A stretch of DNA of 59,943 nt from Muribaculaceae bacterium (GTDB lineage: Bacteria > Bacteroidota > Bacteroidia > Bacteroidales > Muribaculaceae): contig JAFTFA010000246.1 of the NCBI GenBank assembly GCA_017449785.1, forward strand, positions 1 through 59,943. The letters are read 5' to 3'. The notes beneath the pieces were generated by a model. The model was not told the origin of the DNA, ran no database searches, and worked only from the letters and a program-made list of their open reading frames with translations. Shown one piece after another: positions 7,996 through 16,263 of this stretch. How positions within the stretch are numbered: position 1 is the stretch's first letter; the number at the start of each line of letters is the position of its first letter. Made by a program: the position numbers and the translations under genes.

Positions 7996-8637
7996 CTACT
8001 CAGCACCGTTGTTGCATCGGGTGATGAGGTCTTCGAGCATCCCGTGCCAGTCAGCGCCATTATCGGGCTGCAACACATGGATTCCCATCGCTGCGGCCAC
8101 CGCGGTATTGTGCTCGCTGTCATCGATGAAGACCGTCTCCTGCGGCCTCGCTTTCTCTCCCTGTAGCATCATTTCAAAGATGCGCTTCTCCGGCTTCATG
8201 ACTCCCATTTCATAACTGAGATAAAGCGCATCCAGGTAGTGGTCCAGCCCATGTCCACGTCCATCAAAGGCGCTGCTGCGGGCCCACTGCATCATGAACG
8301 GGTTGGTGTTGCTGAGCAAACTCAGTCTGAAGCCGCGCTGGCGCAACTCGATGAGTTTATCCAGGTTGCGCTGCGGCAAGCCTGCCATATAGCCCTGCCA
8401 GCCATAGGCGCAATCCTCGAGGGTCAATTCCGTCCCCGCCAGTTCACTCAGGCGGCAACGGAACTGCTCGGCTGTTATCTTGCCGCTCTCCAGCTCGCCG
8501 AAGATTCCCACCTGGGTAAAAGCATCCAGATAGGATGCCGCGCCGGCAAATCCCACTTCATTAAAACGCTTGATGGCCTGATTCTTATCTATCTTAAAGA
8601 TAATGCCACCCAAATCAAAGACAATATTCTTGATCAT
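7996..8637 (-). CDS. HAD-family phosphatase (HAD-IA)
   Basis: 213 residues. Motif I is FDLGGI with the nucleophile D8, in the DLGG/DLGN form seen in YihX-type sugar-phosphatases. Motif II is LLSNTNP, motif III the lysine in GVMKPEKRIFE, and motif IV VFIDDSEHNTAVA. The cap lies between residues of about 15 and 90. The likely reaction is hydrolysis of a small phosphorylated metabolite in the cytoplasm; the substrate is unknown. It lies 51 bases downstream of the VOC gene and may be the last gene of that unit. Confidence 0.9.
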   Translation of the reverse strand: MIKNIVFDLGGIIFKIDKNQAIKRFNEVGFAGAASYLDAFTQVGIFGELESGKITAEQFRCRLSELAGTELTLEDCAYGWQGYMAGLPQRNLDKLIELRQRGFRLSLLSNTNPFMMQWARSSAFDGRGHGLDHYLDALYLSYEMGVMKPEKRIFEMMLQGEKARPQETVFIDDSEHNTAVAAAMGIHVLQPDNGADWHGMLEDLITRCNNGAE

Positions 8638-8688
8638 ACGCTCTTATAAGAGGTTCATGTGATGATCCCACGCCGGATGTTGATGGCA

Positions 8689-9078
8689 CTACTTCTCGTA
8701 GAGTTCCAGCGGCAGGCGGTCGGGGTCGAAGAAGAAAACGAAGTGCTTACCCGTCGCGGCATCGACGCGGATGGCCTCGTGGGTGATGCCCAGCGCGTCA
8801 AGTTCCATGACAGCCGTGTTGATGTCATCGACCTCGAAGGCGAGGTGACGCAATCCGGCGGCCTCGGGGTTGCTCACGCGCTCGGGCGGATTCTTGAATG
8901 AGAACAATTCAATCACATACTCGCCGTCCAACGCCAGGTCGGTCTTGTAGGAATCAGTCTCTGGGCGATATTGCTCGGCCTTGACGGTGAAACCCAGCAG
9001 GCGGGTATAGAAATCAAGGCTGCGGCGGTAGTCCGAGCAGATGATTGCAATGTGGTGTACCTTGTTGAAGTGCAGCAT
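8689..9078 (-). CDS. VOC/glyoxalase-fold protein, YaeR-like
   Basis: 129 residues covering one full vicinal-oxygen-chelate unit: HHIAIICSDYRRSLDFYTRLLGF at the start, then VIELFSF, GLRHLAFEVDDI and a final FFFDPDRLPLELYE. Metal-ligand positions are visible as H in VHHIAI, E in YVIELF, H in LRHLAF and E in PLELYE. This fits the YaeR/GloA2 branch, whose physiological substrate is not established. It begins three bases after the stop of a 47-residue membrane peptide gene. Confidence 0.88.
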   Translation of the reverse strand: MLHFNKVHHIAIICSDYRRSLDFYTRLLGFTVKAEQYRPETDSYKTDLALDGEYVIELFSFKNPPERVSNPEAAGLRHLAFEVDDINTAVMELDALGITHEAIRVDAATGKHFVFFFDPDRLPLELYEK

Positions 9079-9081
9079 GGG

Positions 9082-9225
9082 TTATCGCTTTTTATTGTTT
9101 TTCCTTTTTAGTTCACAGATGACCGATATGACACCGACGAGCACGCCCAGCGTGCCGACGGCGAGGCTGACCAGGTCATAATTCTGCTTGAGCCATGTCG
9201 TGATCGAGTCCATGTCAAGTATCAT
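9082..9225 (-). CDS. 47-residue single-span membrane peptide
   Basis: A short gene in a tight series. The frame reads MILDMDSITTWLKQ, then one hydrophobic span (LVSLAVGTLGVLVGVISVIC), then a strongly basic tail (ELKRKNNKKR) before TAA. That is a classic N-out/C-in small membrane protein by the positive-inside rule. It sits 14 bases after the preceding gene's stop and three bases before the VOC start, so coupling supports that it is real. ATGs at 9225 and 9213 are in frame. Function unknown. Confidence 0.65.
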   Translation of the reverse strand: MILDMDSITTWLKQNYDLVSLAVGTLGVLVGVISVICELKRKNNKKR

Positions 9226-9239
9226 CAACGCGCTATAAC

Positions 9240-10337
9240 TCAGTCCTTCAATTCCTTCTTGAAAAGTTCATCGACAGCGGCCTTGAGGTTAGGAGCAAGG
9301 GGCGGAATGTGATGAACCTGCTCCAGTCGGCGCAGCTCGGTGATATCCATCTCGACCTCATTCTCTTTGCGGGTCTGCTTGAACTCTTTCTTGTCGATGT
9401 AGTCACGCTCGATGGTATAGGTCTCGAGAAGGATGATGTAATCCTGGTCGGTTCTTTCGAAGTGGCCCGAGACAAGTATCTGCTTCATCACCAGGTCATC
9501 GACACGGGAATCTCCCTTCTCGTTGATATTATAGACCTCATAGGAGCTATGAGCGCCATCGGAGGCTTTCTTCTTCTCTTTTTGCTTTTTACCGGTCTTG
9601 GCTTGCTTGGCAGCCGCCTTGGTAGCCTCCTTGTGGTCGCTATGGGTCCAGACGTCGAAGCTGGTCGTTCGCTGTCCCGCTTGATAGTCCTCGTCGATAT
9701 AGCCCAAAACGCTGATTGTGTCGCTCACCACACGGCGGCCCGACGGCTCCTGGGTGATGGACAACGAGCCCTTGTCCACTTGGTTGAGAATCTTCTTGTA
9801 TTGGGTCAAGGTGTCGATGCGCGCCCACTTGTCGATGTAGTGCCCGACAAGCGTGCTGATGACAAAACGCAGGATACTGTTTCCGCCCTTGGCGACGCTG
9901 CGCGTCTTGGCCGACAGTTTCTTCTTGGCCAGCTCATAGGTGTTGTCCACCACACCGGCGCGGAAGTAGAGCGGACCCTCGTCACAGACATACACACATC
10001 GGTAATAGGTCTGGACATAGAGCAGCTCCTTGGGCTTGACAACTACCTCGGACAACTCGAAGTCCTCTTCCTGCATCGTCACACACAGGCTTGCCAGTTC
10101 ATCAACTTTGACATCCACTGGCTTGAATGCCACATGCGAGAAATAGAGGTGGTTGATGCCCTTGGCATCGGCGAGCCATCCGTCATTGTCGGTCGAGCCC
10201 ACCAGAGCACCTTTCTCGTTGGTCACACAGACGGCCGAGATGGGCCGACCATCGGCATCAACGACCTGGATGCGCTGGGCGAGAGCCGCAACTGGCAGCA
10301 GCATCAGCAATAAAAACAGGAGTGTAATTCGTTTCAT
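9240..10337 (-). CDS. Secreted carboxypeptidase-regulatory-like domain protein
   Basis: 365 residues from the ATG at 10337, chosen because a signal peptide follows at once (MKRITLLFLLLMLLPVAALAQ). Residues of about 22-100 form a carboxypeptidase-D-regulatory-like sandwich (RIQVVDADGRPISAVCVTN, then DNDGWL), the module also found at the front of SusC proteins but here with no barrel behind it. The rest is mixed, with a very lysine-rich stretch around residue 255 (KQAKTGKKQKEKKK). Probably periplasmic or surface exposed; function unknown. It heads the series leading to the small peptide, VOC and HAD genes. Confidence 0.8.
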   Translation of the reverse strand: MKRITLLFLLLMLLPVAALAQRIQVVDADGRPISAVCVTNEKGALVGSTDNDGWLADAKGINHLYFSHVAFKPVDVKVDELASLCVTMQEEDFELSEVVVKPKELLYVQTYYRCVYVCDEGPLYFRAGVVDNTYELAKKKLSAKTRSVAKGGNSILRFVISTLVGHYIDKWARIDTLTQYKKILNQVDKGSLSITQEPSGRRVVSDTISVLGYIDEDYQAGQRTTSFDVWTHSDHKEATKAAAKQAKTGKKQKEKKKASDGAHSSYEVYNINEKGDSRVDDLVMKQILVSGHFERTDQDYIILLETYTIERDYIDKKEFKQTRKENEVEMDITELRRLEQVHHIPPLAPNLKAAVDELFKKELKD

Positions 10338-10379
10338 TATGAATTCTGGTTTTGTCAATTTCTCTTTATTTTTCATGAA

Positions 10380-10405
10380 TAAAAAAGCACTCTGTCAAGA
10401 GTGCT
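10380..10405 (-). terminator. Terminator after porQ
   Basis: Minus strand AGCACTCT (10405-10398), TGAC loop, AGAGTGCT (10393-10386), then a run of T. It separates porQ from the next gene. Confidence 0.85.
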
Positions 10406-10414
10406 CTTGAGCAG

Positions 10415-11446
10415 TTACTTTAACAATTCGCCGATCGAGGTGGTGAGGTTGAACATGAAGGTCGTCGCTCCCGTGTGGGGACGGGCAAAGGCGGCACCGA
10501 TGCCGAATGCCCTCACCTTCAATCCCGCGCCCAGCGACAGGCCCGACATGAAGTCGCGCTTGTAGGTAGCCATGTCGGTGCGGGTGCGGTAATTGTAGCC
10601 GATGCCCAGGTAGATGTTGTCGGTGGGCAGGATGTCGGCGGCCAGCACGAGGTGACGCATCAGGTTGCTCCCGAAGGACTCCTTCTTGCTCAGGCCACTG
10701 TTGGGATTGTTCACGTCATCGATCTTGTAGTAGGGCGAACTCCAGCGGGCGAGTTCATAGGCCGTCACGTGCAGCCTGATGGGAGCCCTACCCAGCATCT
10801 TGCTCACACCCACCTGGATGTCCCAGGGCAGGTTGTCCTTGAACTCGTTGAACTTCTTGACCTGACCACCCAGGTTCTTGCCCACCAGCGACACCGAGAA
10901 CTCATGGTCGGGGTCATAGTAGTTGACACCCAGGTCGGCGGCAACGGCTCCGGCGCTGTAGTCCTCATACTTGGAGTAGAGGTACTTCAACGTGATACCG
11001 CCACGCCAGCGGTCATTGATGTCGTGGCTGTAAGTGAGGCTGAAGGCCATGTCGCTGGCGCTGAAGGTGCCGGTGCGGGTGCCGTCGATGTCGGCTCCCT
11101 GGATGTTGCCGTAGCCGAAGTACTGCACCCCGACAGCAATCGCGCCATGCTCGCTCACGCCCTGACCGTAGCGCAGGCCGGCAAAATTGGTCTCGCCGAT
11201 GTAGCGCATATAGTTGATGCCCACCTGGTGGTCATACTCGGGACCCAGCAGCGCAGGGTTCTGCTCGATCAGGTTGATGTCATCATCGATGATGGTAAGG
11301 TTGTGACCGCCCAGGCCATACACGTGGCTCGACGAGGGCACGCTCAGGAAGTTGTAGGCTGTGGTCGCGGGAGCGTCGTCGGCCATGGCACATAGAGCCA
11401 CAGCACCCACGGCGAACAATATCAGGTGACGCAAATAGGTTGTCAT
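10415..11446 (-). CDS. porQ: Type IX secretion system outer-membrane protein PorQ
   Basis: 343 residues with a signal peptide (MTTYLRHLILFAVGAVALCAMA). A 14-strand-type barrel follows, with alternating hydrophobic and aromatic residues throughout. Early family signatures are YNFLSVPSSSHVYGLGG and DDINLIEQNPALLG, typical of PorQ in the PorV/PorQ/PorP group. PorQ belongs to the type IX machinery that exports proteins bearing C-terminal sorting domains. Two proteins in this window (24305-25543 and 29702-34762) carry such domains, so a working system is likely. Other T9SS genes lie outside the window. Confidence 0.88.
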   Translation of the reverse strand: MTTYLRHLILFAVGAVALCAMADDAPATTAYNFLSVPSSSHVYGLGGHNLTIIDDDINLIEQNPALLGPEYDHQVGINYMRYIGETNFAGLRYGQGVSEHGAIAVGVQYFGYGNIQGADIDGTRTGTFSASDMAFSLTYSHDINDRWRGGITLKYLYSKYEDYSAGAVAADLGVNYYDPDHEFSVSLVGKNLGGQVKKFNEFKDNLPWDIQVGVSKMLGRAPIRLHVTAYELARWSSPYYKIDDVNNPNSGLSKKESFGSNLMRHLVLAADILPTDNIYLGIGYNYRTRTDMATYKRDFMSGLSLGAGLKVRAFGIGAAFARPHTGATTFMFNLTTSIGELLK

Positions 11447-11508
11447 ATCGTTATTCTCTTTATTATCTACTGATATAATAACGAGAAAAATCCGGCTTTA
11501 GTATATCT

Positions 11509-11745
11509 TCATTCCTCGGTTGTCTCCTCGGCGATCTCGTTACTCTCGCTGATCACCTTGCGGGCCAATTCCAGGTCGCGCTCAAACACCACGACTCTGG
11601 CAGGTGACATCCAGATGGCGTTGGCGGTGCTGTCAACAATCACGCCTGCCGGGATGCCGCTGGCCTCGAGGGCGCCCTTGACGATGTTGGCATCGACGGG
11701 GCTCGTGTACTTCTCGAGTACGACAATTTTTTCTTCAGTGTCCAT
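11509..11745 (-). CDS. DUF2007 domain protein
   Basis: 78 residues, with the whole protein forming one DUF2007 unit: KIVVLEKYTSPVDANIVKGALEASGI, then VVFERDLELARKVI and an acidic tail (EIAEETTEE). The family is small, cytoplasmic and described as a putative signal-transducing fold. Its role is unknown. It lies between mltG and porQ on the same strand. Confidence 0.85.
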   Translation of the reverse strand: MDTEEKIVVLEKYTSPVDANIVKGALEASGIPAGVIVDSTANAIWMSPARVVVFERDLELARKVISESNEIAEETTEE

Positions 11746-11796
11746 AATCTATTGGTTATTAATTGTTTTTTAGGGACTGTAGAGTCCTGATTTCTT

Positions 11797-12810
11797 TTAC
11801 TTGATGCCGCGGGCGTTGAGGGCGGCCTGGTAGCGGTGGGCGTTGGCCAGGTGGGACGCATAGTCGCGGGTAAAATCGTGGTAGCCGCTGAAGTCGGCGC
11901 GGGCACACATGTACAGGTAGTCATGCTGCGGAGCGTCGAGCACGGCGTCGATGGTCGATTTCTCGGGTAGACGGATGGGGCCGGGAGGCAGTCCCATGAC
12001 GTGATAGGTATTGTAGGGCGAATTGACCAGCGTCATCGGCACGGTGATGCGCTTGATCGAGAAGTCACCGATGGCAAACTTCACCGTCGGGTCGGCCTGC
12101 AGTTTCATGCCCTGCTGGTAACGGTTCAGGTACAGGCGGGCCACCTTGCCGCGCTCGTCGGCCTTGCTGGTCTCCTCCTCGACAATCGAGGCGACCGTGG
12201 CCACCTCGTCGGGCGTGAGGCCCAACTGCTGAGCCTTGGCCTTGCGCTCGCTGGTCCAGAAGTCGTTGTAGTAGTCAAACATGCGGTCCAGCATCTTCTC
12301 GGGCGTGATGTTCCAGTAGAACTCATAGGTGTCCGGCATCAGCAGGCTGGCGATGGTCTGCGGCGTCTTGCCATACTTGGCACACAGCGTCGTGTCCCTC
12401 AGGGCCTTGCGCATGGCATCGGGGCCCTCCATGAAGGTGTCACCCCAGCGCTGGGCCCACTCGTCGAGCGTGCGCACGTTGTTGAAGGTGAAGCGGATGC
12501 CGTCCTGCACGCCGTTCTTGATGCGGCGGGCGGCGTTGAACGGGGTCGTCCCCGGCGTGATGCGGAAGGCTCCCTCGCGGTTCTCTACCTTGGCACCCAT
12601 GAGGCGCATCAGCGTGGTGACGCGCTCGCCGAATGTCTTGTCCACATGAGTCTGGATACTATCACCGATCATGTCGATGGTGCTGCCCTTGCGCACCTTG
12701 ACAATGCCCTCGGCAGGAGCACCCATGAAGAAATAGGGAGCGGCACAGGCTCCGAGGATTACCGCTGCAAGCAGCACGGCCGCGAGAATCCATTTTGTTC
12801 GTTTGGTCAT
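11797..12810 (-). CDS. mltG: Endolytic peptidoglycan transglycosylase MltG
   Basis: 337 residues. One N-terminal membrane span (WILAAVLLAAVILGACAAPYFF) anchors a periplasmic YceG/MltG domain. The catalytic site is IVEEET near residue 211, and ADPTVKFAIGD and VNSPYNTYHVMGLPPGPI are also conserved. MltG cuts nascent glycan strands and may terminate their growth. The length is close to the E. coli protein (340). It sits directly downstream of manA. Confidence 0.95.
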   Translation of the reverse strand: MTKRTKWILAAVLLAAVILGACAAPYFFMGAPAEGIVKVRKGSTIDMIGDSIQTHVDKTFGERVTTLMRLMGAKVENREGAFRITPGTTPFNAARRIKNGVQDGIRFTFNNVRTLDEWAQRWGDTFMEGPDAMRKALRDTTLCAKYGKTPQTIASLLMPDTYEFYWNITPEKMLDRMFDYYNDFWTSERKAKAQQLGLTPDEVATVASIVEEETSKADERGKVARLYLNRYQQGMKLQADPTVKFAIGDFSIKRITVPMTLVNSPYNTYHVMGLPPGPIRLPEKSTIDAVLDAPQHDYLYMCARADFSGYHDFTRDYASHLANAHRYQAALNARGIK

Positions 12811-12849
12811 ATTACTACGGTATCGTTTATTGGTGTTATTGGTCTTGAA

Positions 12850-13833
12850 TTATTCTTGTGGTGGCATAGCGGGGACGGTGGCCATCAGCACGCTTGCCTT
12901 GCCGCTCATGTCCAGCCGTTCAACGACGGCGGGGACAAGGGCGGTCTCGCCCTGGCGCAGCGCCACAGCGGGCATGGACGCGGCTGCCAGTTCGGTCTGG
13001 CCCTCAATGCACATGAGGGCTACAAACGAGTGATTCCACGCCATGTCGAGCGTGTAGCCGTTGTCAAAGTCGAGGCGGTACACGTCAAAGTCGGGACTCA
13101 TCACCAGCGGTGTAAATCCGGGTGTGAGCGATGGTATGGGGGGCACCAGCCCGTCATGGGCGGCATAGGAGAGCGCCTCGCGGGCTTCCTGGACGTGCAG
13201 CGGACGCAGGTTGCCGTCGGCATCCATGCGGTTGTAGTCCCACACGCGATAGGTGATGTCGCTGGCCTGCTGCACCTCGACGAGCAGGTTGCCCGCACCG
13301 ATGGCATGGATCTGGCCCGCAGGGATATAGAACACGTCACCGGGGCGGGATTCCTTCGAGTTGACGACATCGAGGACGGTCCCGTCGGCCAGCATGCGGT
13401 CAAAGGCCTCGGGCGTGATCGTGCGGTTGAAGCCATTGCGAATCACGGCACCGTCTTCAGCCTCAAGGATATACCACATCTCGTTCTTACCCGCACAGCC
13501 GTGCAGGCGACGCGCCATGTTGTCATCGGGATGCACCTGGAGCGACAGGTCGCGGCAGGCGTCAATCAACTTGATGAGCAACGGAAACTGGTCACCATAT
13601 CGGCGATAGACATCCTTGCCCACCAGGTCGGCCCCGTAACGCTTCACCAGCTGCGAGAGCGTCAATCCGCAGTCATCGCCATCGGCCACGACCGACTCAT
13701 GTCCCGGCATCGCCGACAGTTCCCAACTCTCGCCGATGGGCTCATCACTGGCAGCAATACCCTTGAAGGCCAGCAGTTTGCTGCCACCCCACAGAACAGG
13801 TTTCAATATGTTGTTAAACTTATAAATCTGCAT
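12850..13833 (-). CDS. manA: Mannose-6-phosphate isomerase (class I)
   Basis: Interconverts mannose-6-phosphate and fructose-6-phosphate. It has 327 residues from the ATG at 13833; a GTG three codons upstream is also open. Zinc-site motifs are present: LQVHPDDNMA, KNEMWYIL and PAGQIHAIGAG. The length and the WGG..L opening (VLWGGSKL) match the short B. subtilis-type enzyme. It could serve mannose use, including mannose from N-glycans handled by the neighbouring operon, but no direct link is shown. Confidence 0.95.
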   Translation of the reverse strand: MQIYKFNNILKPVLWGGSKLLAFKGIAASDEPIGESWELSAMPGHESVVADGDDCGLTLSQLVKRYGADLVGKDVYRRYGDQFPLLIKLIDACRDLSLQVHPDDNMARRLHGCAGKNEMWYILEAEDGAVIRNGFNRTITPEAFDRMLADGTVLDVVNSKESRPGDVFYIPAGQIHAIGAGNLLVEVQQASDITYRVWDYNRMDADGNLRPLHVQEAREALSYAAHDGLVPPIPSLTPGFTPLVMSPDFDVYRLDFDNGYTLDMAWNHSFVALMCIEGQTELAAASMPAVALRQGETALVPAVVERLDMSGKASVLMATVPAMPPQE

Positions 13834-13852
13834 ATTCAACACAATTAACCGA

Positions 13853-13860
13853 CAAAGGTA
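13853..13860 (-). promoter_or_regulatory. Promoter -7 element of manA
   Basis: Minus-strand TACCTTTG about 20 bases before the manA start. No clear TTG at the expected -33 spacing. Confidence 0.5.
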
Positions 13861-13965
13861 ATGAAAAGATTTCAGTTATCACCTCCTAGTCACCACTTTC
13901 TAGTTATTCTCGTGATTTATAGATATCCAGGTCCAGGATAAAGAATTGTCTCCACGCTCCTCCCC

Positions 13966-13994
13966 TACACCCATACACTTATACACCCATACAC
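13966..13994. repeat. Short direct repeat between manA and the PUL
   Basis: TACACCCATACAC occurs twice, at 13966-13978 and 13982-13994, separated by TTA. It lies just after the last gene of the glycan operon. No function is evident. Confidence 0.6.
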
Positions 13995-14003
13995 CTCAAG
14001 CCC

Positions 14004-15227
14004 TCACTGGGCGACCTTGTTGTTATCGTCCTTAACCCAGCGGATGTACTGGCTGTAGTCGTGGGGGACGAGGACGCCGTTCTCGCGGTCGTCGCGCCAA
14101 GTGTCGGTCCAGTCCATGTCATAGCCGTGGCCTGTCGCGTCGTGGAAGATGTGGCCCTCGCCCTCGTTCATCTTCCAGTAGGCCACCAGACCGTCGCTGT
14201 GGGCATTCACGCCGGCAAATCCCGTGGCGATCTCGCTGGCCGTGAGCGCCCTGCTCCACAGGCGCACCTCACACAGCCTGCCCTGGAAGAACTGGCTCGA
14301 GCGGTAGTTGCCCCACGACATACCCAACTCAAAGCGCTGGAAGGGCGTCGCCTTGCCCGAGCCGCTGACCTGGGCATCCTCGACACCATCGACATACATC
14401 TTGAAGGTCTGTCCGTCATAGGTGCACGAGACGAGATACCAGCGGTTGGTCTTGAAGTGGGTAGTCGAGAAACAACGTCCGCCGGGCAATACCCATTGCA
14501 GGATGTCGCCGCCCGCCGAGCCGTTCTCGCCGAAGCGGAACATGTTGGCTTCCTCCTCATTCTTGCCCTCGATGGCCAGCACGCGCTTGATGTTGCCCAC
14601 GTTGCCAAAGTTGTAGCTGTACACCTTGAACTCGATGGTATAGTTGGTCAGGTTCACCATCTTGTCGTCCGGGAAAATGTAGTTGGACGACGCGTTCTGG
14701 TTGTTCTCGAGCGAGTAGAACGAGATGATGCGCGATACCTGCAGGTAGATCGTGCGGCTGCTCTCGATGACCTCGCCGCCGCCACCCTCCACCTGACGGA
14801 TGGTGACCGGGATGACATAGGTTGCCCCCTCGATGAAGTCGTCGGTGCTGACGACTCTCACCTGGGCCGCCGTGGACAGGGCCTCGCCCGCCTGGATGGT
14901 CACCTCGTCGTTCTCCAGGGTGACGCTCGACGCGGGCACGGGATAGTAGGCCGTGCCATGCAGGGCATTATAGGCCCGCACCAGGGCCGTGTCGATGGCC
15001 AGGTGCACGGTGACAGCCTTCTCGCAGCGGCGCGTGGCCTTGACGGTGACGGCATAGGCCGCGGGCAGTTCATCGACGGTGAAGCGCTGCACCGGCACCT
15101 GCTCGGTGCCCGTAATGAGCAACCCCACCTTCTGGTAATCAAACTTGTCCCCCTCGCTGTCACAGGCCGTGAACAATCCCACGATGGCCAGCAAGAGCAT
15201 GATGCTATTTAAAATCGTCTTTTTCAT
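14004..15227 (-). CDS. DUF1735 and LamG-domain surface lipoprotein
   Basis: 407 residues. The signal peptide ends in a lipobox (IVGLFTAC, Cys22). Residues of about 35-160 form a DUF1735-type beta domain (VPVQRFTVDELPAAYAVTV, then ATYVIPVTI). Residues of about 170-390 form a LamG/concanavalin-like sandwich (YTIEFKVYSYNFGN, WYLVSCTYDGQTFKMYVDG, GRLCEVRLWSRALTASEI, DGLVAYWKMNEGEG). Proteins of this make-up act as glycan-binding surface lipoproteins in N-glycan utilisation loci such as the B. thetaiotaomicron BT3983-BT3990 region, where some fuse these domains to GH18. Here it is separate and follows the GH18 gene. Confidence 0.85.
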   Translation of the reverse strand: MKKTILNSIMLLLAIVGLFTACDSEGDKFDYQKVGLLITGTEQVPVQRFTVDELPAAYAVTVKATRRCEKAVTVHLAIDTALVRAYNALHGTAYYPVPASSVTLENDEVTIQAGEALSTAAQVRVVSTDDFIEGATYVIPVTIRQVEGGGGEVIESSRTIYLQVSRIISFYSLENNQNASSNYIFPDDKMVNLTNYTIEFKVYSYNFGNVGNIKRVLAIEGKNEEEANMFRFGENGSAGGDILQWVLPGGRCFSTTHFKTNRWYLVSCTYDGQTFKMYVDGVEDAQVSGSGKATPFQRFELGMSWGNYRSSQFFQGRLCEVRLWSRALTASEIATGFAGVNAHSDGLVAYWKMNEGEGHIFHDATGHGYDMDWTDTWRDDRENGVLVPHDYSQYIRWVKDDNNKVAQ

Positions 15228-15306
15228 TGTCTTATTGCATTAGGGACCTAAAGATCTATAAAGTCATGAAGGACCTTAAAGACCCTTGGGTCCAAACTCT
15301 TGATTC

Positions 15307-16230
15307 TTACTGTTTTGCCGGGTTCATGATCTGGATGGCACGGCGGATGGCACCATAGGGGACGCCGTCGCTCGTGTTGTAGTAATTGCGCTCCACATAG
15401 TAGGCTCCGCAGCCTCCCTTGTGGCCCTCGGCGGGTTCCCATGCGGCGTAGTTGAAGATTTCGCCTCCCGTGGGCTTCTGGCCGAAGGATTCACAATAGA
15501 CGGTCTTCTCGTCGGGGTGTCCCATCGCCCCTACCCCAGCCCCTTGCTGGCTGTAGGCCTGCTTGACGTAGTAATCGACCCAGGGGTCACACGCCACGGG
15601 CGGTGACACCGAGAAGTAATCCACAATGACCAGTTTCTCGGAGTACTGACCGCTGGGGCCGAAGATCTTGTCACACTCCTCGATAGCCCATGCCAAGTGC
15701 TGACCATTCCAGCCCTCGTAGTCGAAGTCGGCACCGTCGAGACCCGTCTTGACCACCGTGTCACACACCCAGCGGGCATAGGCACGGATGGCTTCCTCGC
15801 TGCGGTCGCCGGAGAGGTCATAGTTGCGGCCATCGATGGTGAAACGGTGATTATAGTTCGAGGCATCGGCATGGAAGACAAAGCGGGTACCTTTCTTCTC
15901 TCGGGTCTCGATCATGTCCTGATAGGCGACCGGGTGGGTATCGGGCGTCGGGATGCCCATCCACAGGTTCACGATGTCGATGCTGTCGGGCAGGCCGATG
16001 ATGCGCTCGCCCCACGATGCGGGATCCTTGTAGCCGCTGGCCCCCTCGATGGGCGCCCAGTCGGCATAATAGACGTAGCAGATCTCGTGCTGACTCGCCT
16101 TGTAGTCACGCAGGGCCTGGTAATACTCCTCACTGTACTCCTTCAACGGCTGCAGGTCCAGTGCCCGCGGCTCGGTATCACACGCCGCCAACACCAACAA
16201 CGCACCAGCAATATATTTGTATAATTTCAT
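15307..16230 (-). CDS. GH18 endo-beta-N-acetylglucosaminidase-like lipoprotein
   Basis: 307 residues from ATG 16230. The lipobox cysteine is residue 17 (LLVLAAC). The GH18 active-site motif DxxDxDxE is complete as D165-G-A-D-F-D-Y-E172, so E172 can act as catalytic acid. Supporting barrel strands include CYVYYADW, IVNLWMGIP, LVIVDYFSV and EIFNYAAWEP. In Bacteroidales, GH18 enzymes next to SusC/SusD-like pairs typically release N-glycans between the two core GlcNAc residues, which is the likely role. A pure binding role is less likely with all acids present. It is third in the susC-susD-GH18-LamG operon. Confidence 0.87.
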   Translation of the reverse strand: MKLYKYIAGALLVLAACDTEPRALDLQPLKEYSEEYYQALRDYKASQHEICYVYYADWAPIEGASGYKDPASWGERIIGLPDSIDIVNLWMGIPTPDTHPVAYQDMIETREKKGTRFVFHADASNYNHRFTIDGRNYDLSGDRSEEAIRAYARWVCDTVVKTGLDGADFDYEGWNGQHLAWAIEECDKIFGPSGQYSEKLVIVDYFSVSPPVACDPWVDYYVKQAYSQQGAGVGAMGHPDEKTVYCESFGQKPTGGEIFNYAAWEPAEGHKGGCGAYYVERNYYNTSDGVPYGAIRRAIQIMNPAKQ

Positions 16231-16263
16231 AACTATCAACTCTTAACTATTATCTATTAACTA

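Noticed and set aside
12001..13848. 615-residue open frame opposite mltG and manA
   Set aside because: Covers two recognised genes on the other strand and has no recognisable domain.
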